Positions 25,132 to 32,782 of a stretch of 64,000 bases of DNA are shown one piece after another. Source of the stretch: M3007 sp041736625 (GTDB lineage: Bacteria > Bacteroidota > Bacteroidia > Chitinophagales > Saprospiraceae); assembly GCA_041736625.1 (NCBI GenBank), contig JBGSTG010000127.1, forward strand, positions 12,694 to 76,693. Reading direction: 5' to 3'. The stretch's first letter is position 1, and the number at the start of each line of letters is the position of its first letter. The translations under genes were made by a program, and so were the position numbers. The notes below the pieces were generated by a model. It ran no database searches. It saw only the letters and a list, made by a program, of their open reading frames with translations, and had not been told where the DNA came from.

Positions 25132-26601
25132 ATGTTTTCACTGGACCCGGGCAAGATCCTGGATCAACTCATCTACCACCCCGAATCGCCCCTGCTATTC
25201 AGCAGCGGGTTGTTCCTGTTTCTGTTCCTGGGTTTTGTATGGCTCTATTGGGGATTGCGCAACCAGGCGCAGGCGCGCATCCTGTGGAGCATCGTATTTT
25301 CGGTTTATTTTTATTACAAAAGCAGCGGGCTGTTTTTTTTGTTGCTGCTGCTGAGCGTAGTGGTCGACTTTTACCTCGCCCGGTGGATCGAAAAGGCGGA
25401 CTTCAAACCGCGGCGGGTGGCGCTGCTGGTGTTGAGCCTGGTGGCCAACCTGGGCATGCTGGCCTATTTCAAGTACACCAATTACCTGCTGGAATTGTGG
25501 GGTACGTTGAGCGGAGCCCAACCCCTGCGTTTGGACATATTCCTGCCGGTGGGCATCTCCTTTTTTACGTTTCAGTCGCTGAGCTACACCATCGATGTGT
25601 ATCGAGGGCAGCTTAAGGCACTGGACAAACTTTCCGACTACGCCTTTTTCGTCACCTTTTTCCCCCAGATGGTGGCCGGCCCCATTGTGCGGGCGGCGGA
25701 TTTCCTGCCGCAGATCCACCGGCCGTTGGTGGTGACCCGCGAGCAGTTTGGCCGCGGGGTCTTTTTGTTTGCCACCGGGCTTTTCAAAAAGGCGGTCATT
25801 TCCGACTACATCAGCCTGAATTTTGTGGATCGCGTGTTCGACTCGCCGGCCCAGTATTCCGGGCTGGAGAACCTGTTCGCCGTGTACGGATACGCCTTGC
25901 AGATTTACTGCGACTTCAGCGGGTACTCCGATATGGCCATCGGCATAGGCTTGCTGTTGGGCTTCACCTTTCCGGTGAATTTCAACGCGCCTTACCAGTC
26001 GCTGAGCGTCACGGAGTTCTGGCGGCGCTGGCACATATCGCTCTCGACCTGGCTGCGCGACTACCTGTACGTTCCGCTGGGCGGCAACCGGCGGGGGAAG
26101 TGGCGGACGTACGTCAACCTGATGATCACCATGCTCCTGGGCGGCCTGTGGCACGGCGCCGCCACGCGTTTCATCTTGTGGGGAGGGCTGCACGGGTTGG
26201 CGCTGGTGGTAGAGCGGGCGTTCAAAAACGTGGTTCCGCAGACGCCCGGCGTCTTCAGGCAGGCTGCCGGCGCCCTGATCACGTTCCACTTTGTCTGTTT
26301 CTGCTGGATATTTTTCCGGGCGGCGGATCTTCCCACTGCCTGGCTGATGCTGGAGCAAATTGCTTACCGTTTCGATGTGGCGCTGTTCTGGCCGTTTATC
26401 GACGGGTATGCGCCGGTGGTGTTCTGGATGACCTTGGGGTACGCCCTGCACATCATGCCGGTGGAGGCGGATGAGTTGGGACAACAAACCCTAACCCGCT
26501 TACCCTTGTTCGGCAAAGCGGTGCTGCTCACCCTGGTGGTCATGCTGGTGATGCAGGTAAAGTCGGCCGATGTTCAGCCGTTTATTTATTTTCAGTTTTA
26601 G
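25132..26601 (+). CDS. MBOAT-family membrane-bound O-acyltransferase
   Basis: 489 residues, about eleven transmembrane segments. It belongs to the DltB/AlgI-like MBOAT group that moves acyl chains to extracytoplasmic polysaccharide or lipid acceptors. Signatures: LPVGISFFTFQSLSYTIDVY, FFPQMVAGPIVRAADFLPQI, YCDFSGYSDMAIGIGLLLGF, FWRRWHISLSTWLRDYLYVP and LGGLWHGAATRFILWGGLHG, where the WHG His is the catalytic residue. No partner SGNH/AlgX-like protein is adjacent, so the acceptor is unknown. Its stop codon overlaps that of the convergent OsmC gene by 4 bases. Confidence 0.9.
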   Translation: MFSLDPGKILDQLIYHPESPLLFSSGLFLFLFLGFVWLYWGLRNQAQARILWSIVFSVYFYYKSSGLFFLLLLLSVVVDFYLARWIEKADFKPRRVALLVLSLVANLGMLAYFKYTNYLLELWGTLSGAQPLRLDIFLPVGISFFTFQSLSYTIDVYRGQLKALDKLSDYAFFVTFFPQMVAGPIVRAADFLPQIHRPLVVTREQFGRGVFLFATGLFKKAVISDYISLNFVDRVFDSPAQYSGLENLFAVYGYALQIYCDFSGYSDMAIGIGLLLGFTFPVNFNAPYQSLSVTEFWRRWHISLSTWLRDYLYVPLGGNRRGKWRTYVNLMITMLLGGLWHGAATRFILWGGLHGLALVVERAFKNVVPQTPGVFRQAAGALITFHFVCFCWIFFRAADLPTAWLMLEQIAYRFDVALFWPFIDGYAPVVFWMTLGYALHIMPVEADELGQQTLTRLPLFGKAVLLTLVVMLVMQVKSADVQPFIYFQF

Positions 26602-27041
26602 GACAGGGTAGCCGTCAGCTCGATGGGCACGGCCGACAGGGCCTTGCTCACCGGGCAGGTGCTTTTGGCGGCTTCGGCCAGCTCCTGAAAGAGGGCAGGA
26701 TCAATGCCCGGAACGTTGGCGTCGAGCTCCAGGGTGATGCTCGCCACAAACCAGTCGTTGCCGGATTTGTCCATGTGAAGATGCGATTTGCAGTGCAACG
26801 CTTCGGGCGCAAAACCGGCGCCGGTGAGTTTGAAGCTCAGGGCCATGACGAAGCAGCCCGCGTGCGCAGCGGCGATCAGCTCTTCGGGGTTGGTGCCGAG
26901 TGCGCCGTCGGCGTTCTGGAAGCGCTTTTGGGTTGAGTAGGGCGTGTTGTCCAATACACCGGAGGGGCCGGTGAGGGTGCCGGAACCTTCGAGTCCGGTG
27001 CCATGCCAAACGGCTTCGGCGGTGCGGGTAAATTGAGCCAT
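26598..27041 (-). CDS. osmC: OsmC/Ohr-family peroxiredoxin, OsmC subtype
   Basis: 147 residues from ATG 27041 (MAQFTRTAEAVWHG). It is a thiol-dependent hydroperoxide reductase. Both reactive Cys are present: AAHAGCFVMALS near residue 57 and KSTCPVSKALS near 125. The N-terminal ATAVWxG-like start and GALGTNPEELIAAAHAGCF segment mark the OsmC rather than Ohr branch. It follows the MlaD gene on the same strand after a 59-base gap. Confidence 0.9.
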   Translation of the reverse strand: MAQFTRTAEAVWHGTGLEGSGTLTGPSGVLDNTPYSTQKRFQNADGALGTNPEELIAAAHAGCFVMALSFKLTGAGFAPEALHCKSHLHMDKSGNDWFVASITLELDANVPGIDPALFQELAEAAKSTCPVSKALSAVPIELTATLS

Positions 27042-27100
27042 GAGTAGGGTTGTTTTTAGCAATCTAAACACCCGTTTCCGGCTTAGGTTGCGAACGGCGC

Positions 27101-28222
27101 TTATTGATTTTTTATCTTTTCGCTGTAGGCCCGCTCGAGGCTGTCGACGAGCAGGTAGTAGGCGGGATCGTCGAAAGGGACGTCGTATTCGGGGGTTTTA
27201 TTTTTGCCGAACACCTTCATTTTAACTGTTGTGTAGCGTTTGGGGTTGAGCCGCAGGTCTTGCAGGAGCAGTTGCGTTTGGCGGCTGGTGCGCACCAGGT
27301 TGTTGTACAGTTCTTCGTCGGTGAGCATTTTACCGGCCGTACCTTCGCCGGCAACGAGCCGTTGGGCGAGGGTGTCTACCTGCACCATGGCGTATTGGGT
27401 GGCGGCGAGCGTAGTGCGGAGGTCGGACAGGGACTGGCTGAGGGAGTCGATGGCTGAGCCGGCTTTTTCAGCCGTCACGTCAAAACGGGCCTTGTTGAGT
27501 TGTTCGCTGACGGCGGCGAGATTAGCCATCATACTGTTGATGTTCTGCTTGTTGTCGCGCAGGGTGCGGGTAATCTCGGCGGCATTTTCGGCGGTAGCGG
27601 CGAAGCTGGAGGTGCTCACGTCGAGCAGTCGGTTGAGCTTGCGTGTCATGTCGGCGATGTTGTGCAGCGACTGGTCGAGGGCGACGAGCGTGCGGCCGAA
27701 CCCCTGCGGGTTATCGGGATTGGCGATGGAGTCGTACACGCTGGTCAGGCCGAGTTGCAGGCGGGAGGTGTAGGCATCAATCTCTTCGGGTTTGCCGATC
27801 ATGGATTCCAGGAAGGATTTGGTGCGCCCTTCCAGAAAATCGCCGCTGCGCGCGCAGTCGCGGCCGCTACAGGGGTACGGGATTTCCAGCTCGATGGCTT
27901 TTCCGCCCATGAGGCTCAGCCCAATGATGGTGGCTTTGGTGGCTTTCGGAATGTCTACCGGCTGTTCAATGTTGAGGACGGCGATAATCGTCTTGTCGTC
28001 TTCCGGATCCACGTACATATCTTTTACCGTACCCACTTCCAGTCCGTTGATGAATATCGGGCTGGACGGTCGCAGCTGGTCTACGTTGGCGTACTTGACA
28101 TAAAACGTTTTTGAGGTTTTCAGGATGTTGATGCCTTTGAGGAATTGAAATCCCCAAATACCAAGGGCCAGGGCCACGAGGGCGAGAATCCCGATTCTGG
28201 TTTCGTTATTAATTTTCAGCAT
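27101..28222 (-). CDS. MlaD/MCE-domain protein of a lipid-transport system
   Basis: 373 residues. An N-terminal anchor helix (RIGILALVALALGIWGFQFL) precedes a single MCE domain (about 37-125: FYVKYANVDQLRPSSPIFIN, GLEVGTVKDM, ATIIGLSLMGGKAIEL). A long helical region follows (about 150-330: SLHNIADMTRKLNRLLDVST and similar), which in MCE proteins forms the tunnel or needle. It probably carries phospholipid between the inner and outer membranes with an ATPase/permease encoded elsewhere. It lies 32 bases downstream of the amidase gene on the same strand, so they form an envelope-maintenance operon. Confidence 0.87.
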   Translation of the reverse strand: MLKINNETRIGILALVALALGIWGFQFLKGINILKTSKTFYVKYANVDQLRPSSPIFINGLEVGTVKDMYVDPEDDKTIIAVLNIEQPVDIPKATKATIIGLSLMGGKAIELEIPYPCSGRDCARSGDFLEGRTKSFLESMIGKPEEIDAYTSRLQLGLTSVYDSIANPDNPQGFGRTLVALDQSLHNIADMTRKLNRLLDVSTSSFAATAENAAEITRTLRDNKQNINSMMANLAAVSEQLNKARFDVTAEKAGSAIDSLSQSLSDLRTTLAATQYAMVQVDTLAQRLVAGEGTAGKMLTDEELYNNLVRTSRQTQLLLQDLRLNPKRYTTVKMKVFGKNKTPEYDVPFDDPAYYLLVDSLERAYSEKIKNQ

Positions 28223-28254
28223 TTGTCAGACAAGGTATGATGCTTGGCGCGGCC

Positions 28255-29526
28255 TCATTGCGGGTTGGCGGCCACGATGGCGGTTCTGAAGCCCAATTGC
28301 CGTATTTCGGAGAGCATACGCTCTGCCTCGGCATAGGTTGCGTATTGGCCCACAAAGTAATGGTATTGCCCGTTAGTTTGTTCCTCGGTGACGCCTTGAA
28401 GTAGCGCCAACAAGCCGGTTTGGGTGTCCATTCTAATGGGCCAGGATACGAGCAGGATGCGGTAGGGGCGGGTGTCGGGTGTCGGGTGTCGGGTGTCGGC
28501 TGTCGGTTGTCGGCTGTCGGTTGTCGGTTGTCGGCTGTCGGCTGTCGGTGGTTGGGGGGCGGTGGTTGGGGGGCGGTTGGTGGTGGCGGTTGCAACGGTT
28601 TGGGGCTTGGGGGTTGGCTTGGGGGCGGTGCTGGTTTTGGCGGGTTCGGGCGGCGTGGGTTTGGGCGCCGGGCTTTGTTTGGGTTCGGCGTATTGGAAGT
28701 TGTCGAACGCTTTGCCGCCTTCCATCCGGTTTTTGTATTCCTGGAAGGCGCGGAAGATAGACTCGGCCATTTGCTCCTGTCCTTCTTCGGAAGCCAGGAA
28801 CAGGTCTTCGTTTTCGTTGGTGAGGTAGCCGGCTTCGATAAGCACCGAGGGCATGGCGGTAGCGCGCAGGACGAGGAAGCCGGCCTGTTTGACGCCGCGA
28901 TTGCGTCGGCGGGCGACAGCTTCGGCGTGGTTTTGCACAAATCCGGCGAACAAAATGCTCTGTTCCAGGTAGGCGCTTTGCCACATGCTGGTGAGGATGA
29001 GGGCTTCCGGCGAGTTGGGGTCGTAGCCGCCGTATTTTTTTTCGTAGTTGTCTTCCAGGAAAATGGCCGCGTTCTCGCGTTTGGCCACTTCCAGATTGTC
29101 GGCGGCCCGGTGCAGGCCCAGGACGTAGGTTTCGGTGCCGTGGATATCGGGTTTGGAGATGGCGTTGCAGTGCACGCTGACGAACAGGTCGGCGTTGTGG
29201 CGGTTGGCGATGTCGGCGCGTTCGTTGAGTTCGACAAAAACGTCTTTGTCGCGGGTGTAGACCACTTCCACTTCAGGAAAACGTGCTTTAATCAGGCTGC
29301 CGAGTTTGAGCACGATGCCGAGCGTGTTGTTTTTTTCTTTGGACGAGGCGCCCAGGCAGCCGGGATCTTTGCCGCCGTGACCGGCGTCGAGCACCACTTT
29401 TTTCATTTTGTAGGTACCTTTGCCAGCCGCCCACGCTTCCACCGGTCGCGGAAGCGTGTTAAAGTTTAGCAAACAAAGCCACGCCCCCAGCAAGACGAGC
29501 GTTAGAGTGGCAAATTTTGGGTGCAT
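28255..29526 (-). CDS. N-acetylmuramoyl-L-alanine amidase with SPOR-like C-terminus
   Basis: 423 residues from ATG 29526. It cleaves the amide between MurNAc and the stem peptide. A signal-anchor (LTLVLLGAWLCLLNF) is followed by the Amidase_3 domain (about 40-260) with zinc and catalytic residues in VVLDAGHGGKDPG, LFVSVHCNAISK and PSVLIEAGYLTNENEDLF. A Pro/Thr-rich linker (about 290-355) leads to a SPOR-like peptidoglycan-binding region (QYHYFVGQYATYAEAERML, IRQLGFRTAIVAAN). The linker is partly encoded by an 11-unit heptanucleotide repeat (28475-28551), and all three frames are open through it. The start lies 10 bases from the divergent LptD-like start. Confidence 0.88.
   Translation of the reverse strand: MHPKFATLTLVLLGAWLCLLNFNTLPRPVEAWAAGKGTYKMKKVVLDAGHGGKDPGCLGASSKEKNNTLGIVLKLGSLIKARFPEVEVVYTRDKDVFVELNERADIANRHNADLFVSVHCNAISKPDIHGTETYVLGLHRAADNLEVAKRENAAIFLEDNYEKKYGGYDPNSPEALILTSMWQSAYLEQSILFAGFVQNHAEAVARRRNRGVKQAGFLVLRATAMPSVLIEAGYLTNENEDLFLASEEGQEQMAESIFRAFQEYKNRMEGGKAFDNFQYAEPKQSPAPKPTPPEPAKTSTAPKPTPKPQTVATATTNRPPTTAPQPPTADSRQPTTDSRQPTADTRHPTPDTRPYRILLVSWPIRMDTQTGLLALLQGVTEEQTNGQYHYFVGQYATYAEAERMLSEIRQLGFRTAIVAANPQ
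28475..28551. repeat. Eleven TCGGNNG heptamers inside the amidase coding region
   Basis: Units in order: GTG x3, CTG, TTG, CTG, TTG x2, CTG x2, TGG after each TCGG. Because 7 is not a multiple of 3, gain or loss of one unit would shift the amidase frame just before its SPOR-like domain. Read in frame, the repeat yields PTADSRQPTTDSRQ-type peptide. Confidence 0.9.
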
Positions 29527-29536
29527 ACTGAACTGG

Positions 29537-32275
29537 ATGGGTATTTCGGACAAATATCGGCTTTTCCTCTGTATTCTGTGCTTTTGCGGCGAAATGTCGG
29601 CGCAAACTCCGGATACGCTCCCGCCTTTTCAGATCGAGACCTTTATTCCGCGCACCGATTCCACGCCGAAACAGCTCGATATCCTGCTGAACAGACCGGA
29701 TACCCTGCCCCGAATGGTGGATACCCTCGTCGCCGCCGTCGACTCGGCCATCGCCCGGGTTCGCCTGGCCAGAAACCTGGGTATTCGCGAGGAGGTCAAC
29801 TACGGCGCCCGCGATTCCATGTATTTCGACATCCGCAACAAACAACTGCACCTCTGGGGTGAAGCGTACGTTCGGTACACCGACCTGGACATCACCGCCG
29901 GGTACATACTGGTAGACTACGTGAACAACGTGGTGACCGCCGAACCGTTTCCCGACACCAGCGGACGCATGCAGGGCATTCCGGCTTTTAAAAACAGCGA
30001 CCAAAACTTCACCGCGCAGCGCATCCGCTATAATTTCAAAACCGAAAAGGGCAAAATTCAGGAACTGAGCACCCGGCAGGAGGACCTGTATGTGGTGAGC
30101 GAAGCCGGAAAATTCATCGGCACGGGTGGCGACAGCACGCTCAGTCCCGTTTTTTACAACAAAGACGCCCTCATCACCACCTGCGACGCCGAGCACAAAC
30201 ACTACGGCATCCGGGCGCGCAAACAAAAGGTGGTGCCCGACAAACTGGTCGTGACCGGCATGTCGAACCTCGAAGTGGCGGGTATTCCCACCCCGCTCAT
30301 CCTCCCTTTCGGGTTTTACCCCATCACCAAATCGCGCAAGGCGGGCCTCATCATCCCGCGCGACTTCGAGTTCGCCGACGCCGAGGGCCTCGGCATCAAA
30401 CAGTGGGGCTGGTATCAGCCGGTGAATGAGCATGTGGACCTCACCGCCCAGTTCAACGCGTACGTCAGCGGCTCCTTCGGCACCCTGATCACCACCCGCT
30501 ACAACAAACGGTACGGCTACAACGGCAACCTGCAACTCGAATACAACCGCCGGGTGCAGGAAAATGCACAGGCGCAAAAAGTCACCCAGCAGTCATACGG
30601 GCTCCGCCTGACGCACAACCAGGACCCCAAGGCCCACCCCTCCCGCAAATTTGGCGGCACGATCAACCTGCAGACCAACAACAACCAGAGCCTGAACAAC
30701 AACGATTACAGCAACGTATTCCAAAACGAATTGCGCTCCAACCTCAATTACTATCAGAGCTTTCCGGGCAAACCGTACTCCTACTCCGCCTCGTTCAGCC
30801 ACTCCCAGAACACGCGCACGCGGCTGATGAACGTCAGCTTCCCCACCGCCCAGTTCACCCTGCAGCGCATCTACCCCTTCAAACGCAAGGAGGTGGTGGG
30901 CAAGTCGCGCTGGTACGAGCAGGTCACCTTCGTCCTGCGCTCCGAAATGGACAACCGGCTCTCCGCGCCCGACACTGCCTTTTTCACTTCCGAAACCCTC
31001 CGGAATTCCCGCGCCGGCATTCGGCATACCGCCGGCTCCGACATCAACTTCAAGCTGTTCAAGTACATCAACCTGTCGCCCCGCATCAACTACGAGGAAA
31101 ACTGGTACCCCTACACCACCCGGCGCGAACTGCTGGACTCCATCGTGTACCGCTACGACACCATACGCGATCCGGAGAACCCGAACGTCATTCTGAGCAT
31201 AGTGGTCGACAGCGCGGCCACCACCTGGGGGCTGGACACCATGTTCCGGGAATGGGGCTTCTCACCCTTTCGCACGTTCGACGCGGGCGTCAGCCTGAGC
31301 ACGGCCCTGTTTTTTACCCAACAGTTCAAAAAAGGCTGGTTTCGCGGATTTCGACACACGATAAAACCCAGCATTTCGACGGGTTTCGGGCCCGACTTCT
31401 CGGGCTCCAACTACTTCAGAACGGTGGAGACCGATCTGCGCCCGGGGTTCAACGACACCATCACCTACAACATTTTTGAAGACAATATTTACGGCAGACC
31501 CAGCCAGAACAGCCGCGACATCGTTTTAAGCTACAGCCTGCTCAACGTGCTGGAGTTCAAACACCGGTCGAAAAAAGCAGAGGGGGGACTCAAAAAGGTG
31601 CGCATTTTCGACAACCTGACCTTCTCCGGCAACTACAACCTGTCTGCCGACTCCCTGCAGTGGAGCCCCATCAGCACAGGCGGACTGTTCCGCCTGTTCA
31701 AGGGGGTCTCTCAGTTCACCTGGAACACTTCTTTTGATCCGTACATCCTGAACGAGCGGGGCGTCCGCGTCGACCGGTTTGTGCTGAAGGAGGAAGGCAA
31801 GCTGGTTCGGGTGGCCAACCTCGGCCTGGCGCTGAACACCAACTTCAGCGTGGGTCAGTTGCGCGACATGATCCAGGGCAAGGGCAAGGCGCCTGCCGGC
31901 GGGTACGACGACCTGGCCGGATGGCTCAAGGATTTTCACGTGACCCACCGCATCGGTTGGGCGCTGAGGCCCGTGCCGGGTACCAACCGCGACACCTTCG
32001 CGCTCACCACCAACAACATCAGCGTGTACGGCCGCATTCCGCTGAGCAGCAAGTGGTCGTTCGACATCGGCAACATCAGCTACGACTTCCCCAGCCGGCA
32101 AATCGTGTACCCGGACTTTGGCCTTACCCGCGACCTGCATTGCTGGCAAATCTCGCTGCGCACCCAGCCGGTGCGGGGCACCTACGAGCTGTTCATCAAC
32201 GTGAAGCCCGGCACCCTCGACTTCCTGAAGGTACCCTACCGGAAAAACAATTTCGACGGACGGGCCGTCTTTTAA
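29537..32275 (+). CDS. LptD/OstA-like LPS-assembly outer-membrane protein
   Basis: 912 residues from ATG 29537 (MGISDKYRLFLCILCF, signal peptide to MSAQ). The N-terminal third has the OstA/LptA-like beta-jellyroll pattern (YFDIRNKQLHLWGEAYVRYT, AGYILVDYVNNVVTAEPFPD, FKTEKGKIQELSTRQEDLYV). The remainder is a large beta-barrel (SKWSFDIGNISYDFPSRQIV, RTQPVRGTYELFINVKPGT). This is the layout of the putative LptD of Bacteroidota, which inserts LPS into the outer leaflet. It is divergent from the amidase gene with only 10 bases between start codons. Its stop codon abuts the 3' end of the convergent rnpB gene. Confidence 0.85.
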   Translation: MGISDKYRLFLCILCFCGEMSAQTPDTLPPFQIETFIPRTDSTPKQLDILLNRPDTLPRMVDTLVAAVDSAIARVRLARNLGIREEVNYGARDSMYFDIRNKQLHLWGEAYVRYTDLDITAGYILVDYVNNVVTAEPFPDTSGRMQGIPAFKNSDQNFTAQRIRYNFKTEKGKIQELSTRQEDLYVVSEAGKFIGTGGDSTLSPVFYNKDALITTCDAEHKHYGIRARKQKVVPDKLVVTGMSNLEVAGIPTPLILPFGFYPITKSRKAGLIIPRDFEFADAEGLGIKQWGWYQPVNEHVDLTAQFNAYVSGSFGTLITTRYNKRYGYNGNLQLEYNRRVQENAQAQKVTQQSYGLRLTHNQDPKAHPSRKFGGTINLQTNNNQSLNNNDYSNVFQNELRSNLNYYQSFPGKPYSYSASFSHSQNTRTRLMNVSFPTAQFTLQRIYPFKRKEVVGKSRWYEQVTFVLRSEMDNRLSAPDTAFFTSETLRNSRAGIRHTAGSDINFKLFKYINLSPRINYEENWYPYTTRRELLDSIVYRYDTIRDPENPNVILSIVVDSAATTWGLDTMFREWGFSPFRTFDAGVSLSTALFFTQQFKKGWFRGFRHTIKPSISTGFGPDFSGSNYFRTVETDLRPGFNDTITYNIFEDNIYGRPSQNSRDIVLSYSLLNVLEFKHRSKKAEGGLKKVRIFDNLTFSGNYNLSADSLQWSPISTGGLFRLFKGVSQFTWNTSFDPYILNERGVRVDRFVLKEEGKLVRVANLGLALNTNFSVGQLRDMIQGKGKAPAGGYDDLAGWLKDFHVTHRIGWALRPVPGTNRDTFALTTNNISVYGRIPLSSKWSFDIGNISYDFPSRQIVYPDFGLTRDLHCWQISLRTQPVRGTYELFINVKPGTLDFLKVPYRKNNFDGRAVF

Positions 32276-32279
32276 AAAA

Positions 32280-32698
32280 CCCTGCAGACCTGTAAGCCGG
32301 ATTCTGTTCTCCCCGAAGGGAGCTCTGCCATTTATCTGGTCTCGCGTGTTACCACGGAGATCTGCACTGCCTACCCCCCTTGTCGGATCCGCCGGAGCGG
32401 ACCGCAGGGTGCGAGCAACACCCACCCCGCCGAAGCAGGTAACAAGGTGTACATGGCATTTCAACCCGCAAGGTTTATCCCCCCCGCATGTTGCCATGCG
32501 ACGGCGTGCGCTCTTACCGCACGTTTTCACCCTTACCCCGGCGCAGGCGCCGGGGCGGTAATTTTCTGTGACCCTCTCTGTGCCCCGGCCCTTTCGAACC
32601 GGAACCCCACCCGTTAGGTGGTGCGGTGCTCTGCGTTGTCCGGACTTTCCTCCCACCCAAAGTTGCCCCTGGGAAAGGCGGCAGAGCGGTCTGCAGGG
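32280..32698 (-). ncRNA. rnpB: RNase P RNA, bacterial class A
   Basis: The minus strand carries the conserved 5' core GAGGAAAGTCCGGAC (complement around 32637-32651) and the 3' core ACAGAATCCGGCTTACAGG. The ends pair as helix P1: CCCTGCAGACC at the 5' side (complement of 32688-32698) with GGTCTGCAGGG at the 3' side (complement of 32280-32290). A T run (complement of 32274-32279) follows P1 directly and probably acts in termination, overlapping the LptD-like stop codon. The length of about 420 nt is normal. It is the catalytic subunit for tRNA 5' maturation. Confidence 0.95.
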
Positions 32699-32782
32699 TA
32701 TCTTTAGCGCAGCGTACCATTTTTATTGTAGAAATTTGCACGACTGCGCGTGGTTTGGCGCAAACTTTGATTAAAGACAATT

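Noticed and set aside
32281..32780. Short ORFs between the LptD-like gene and the kinase gene
   Set aside because: The region is explained by RNase P RNA on the minus strand.
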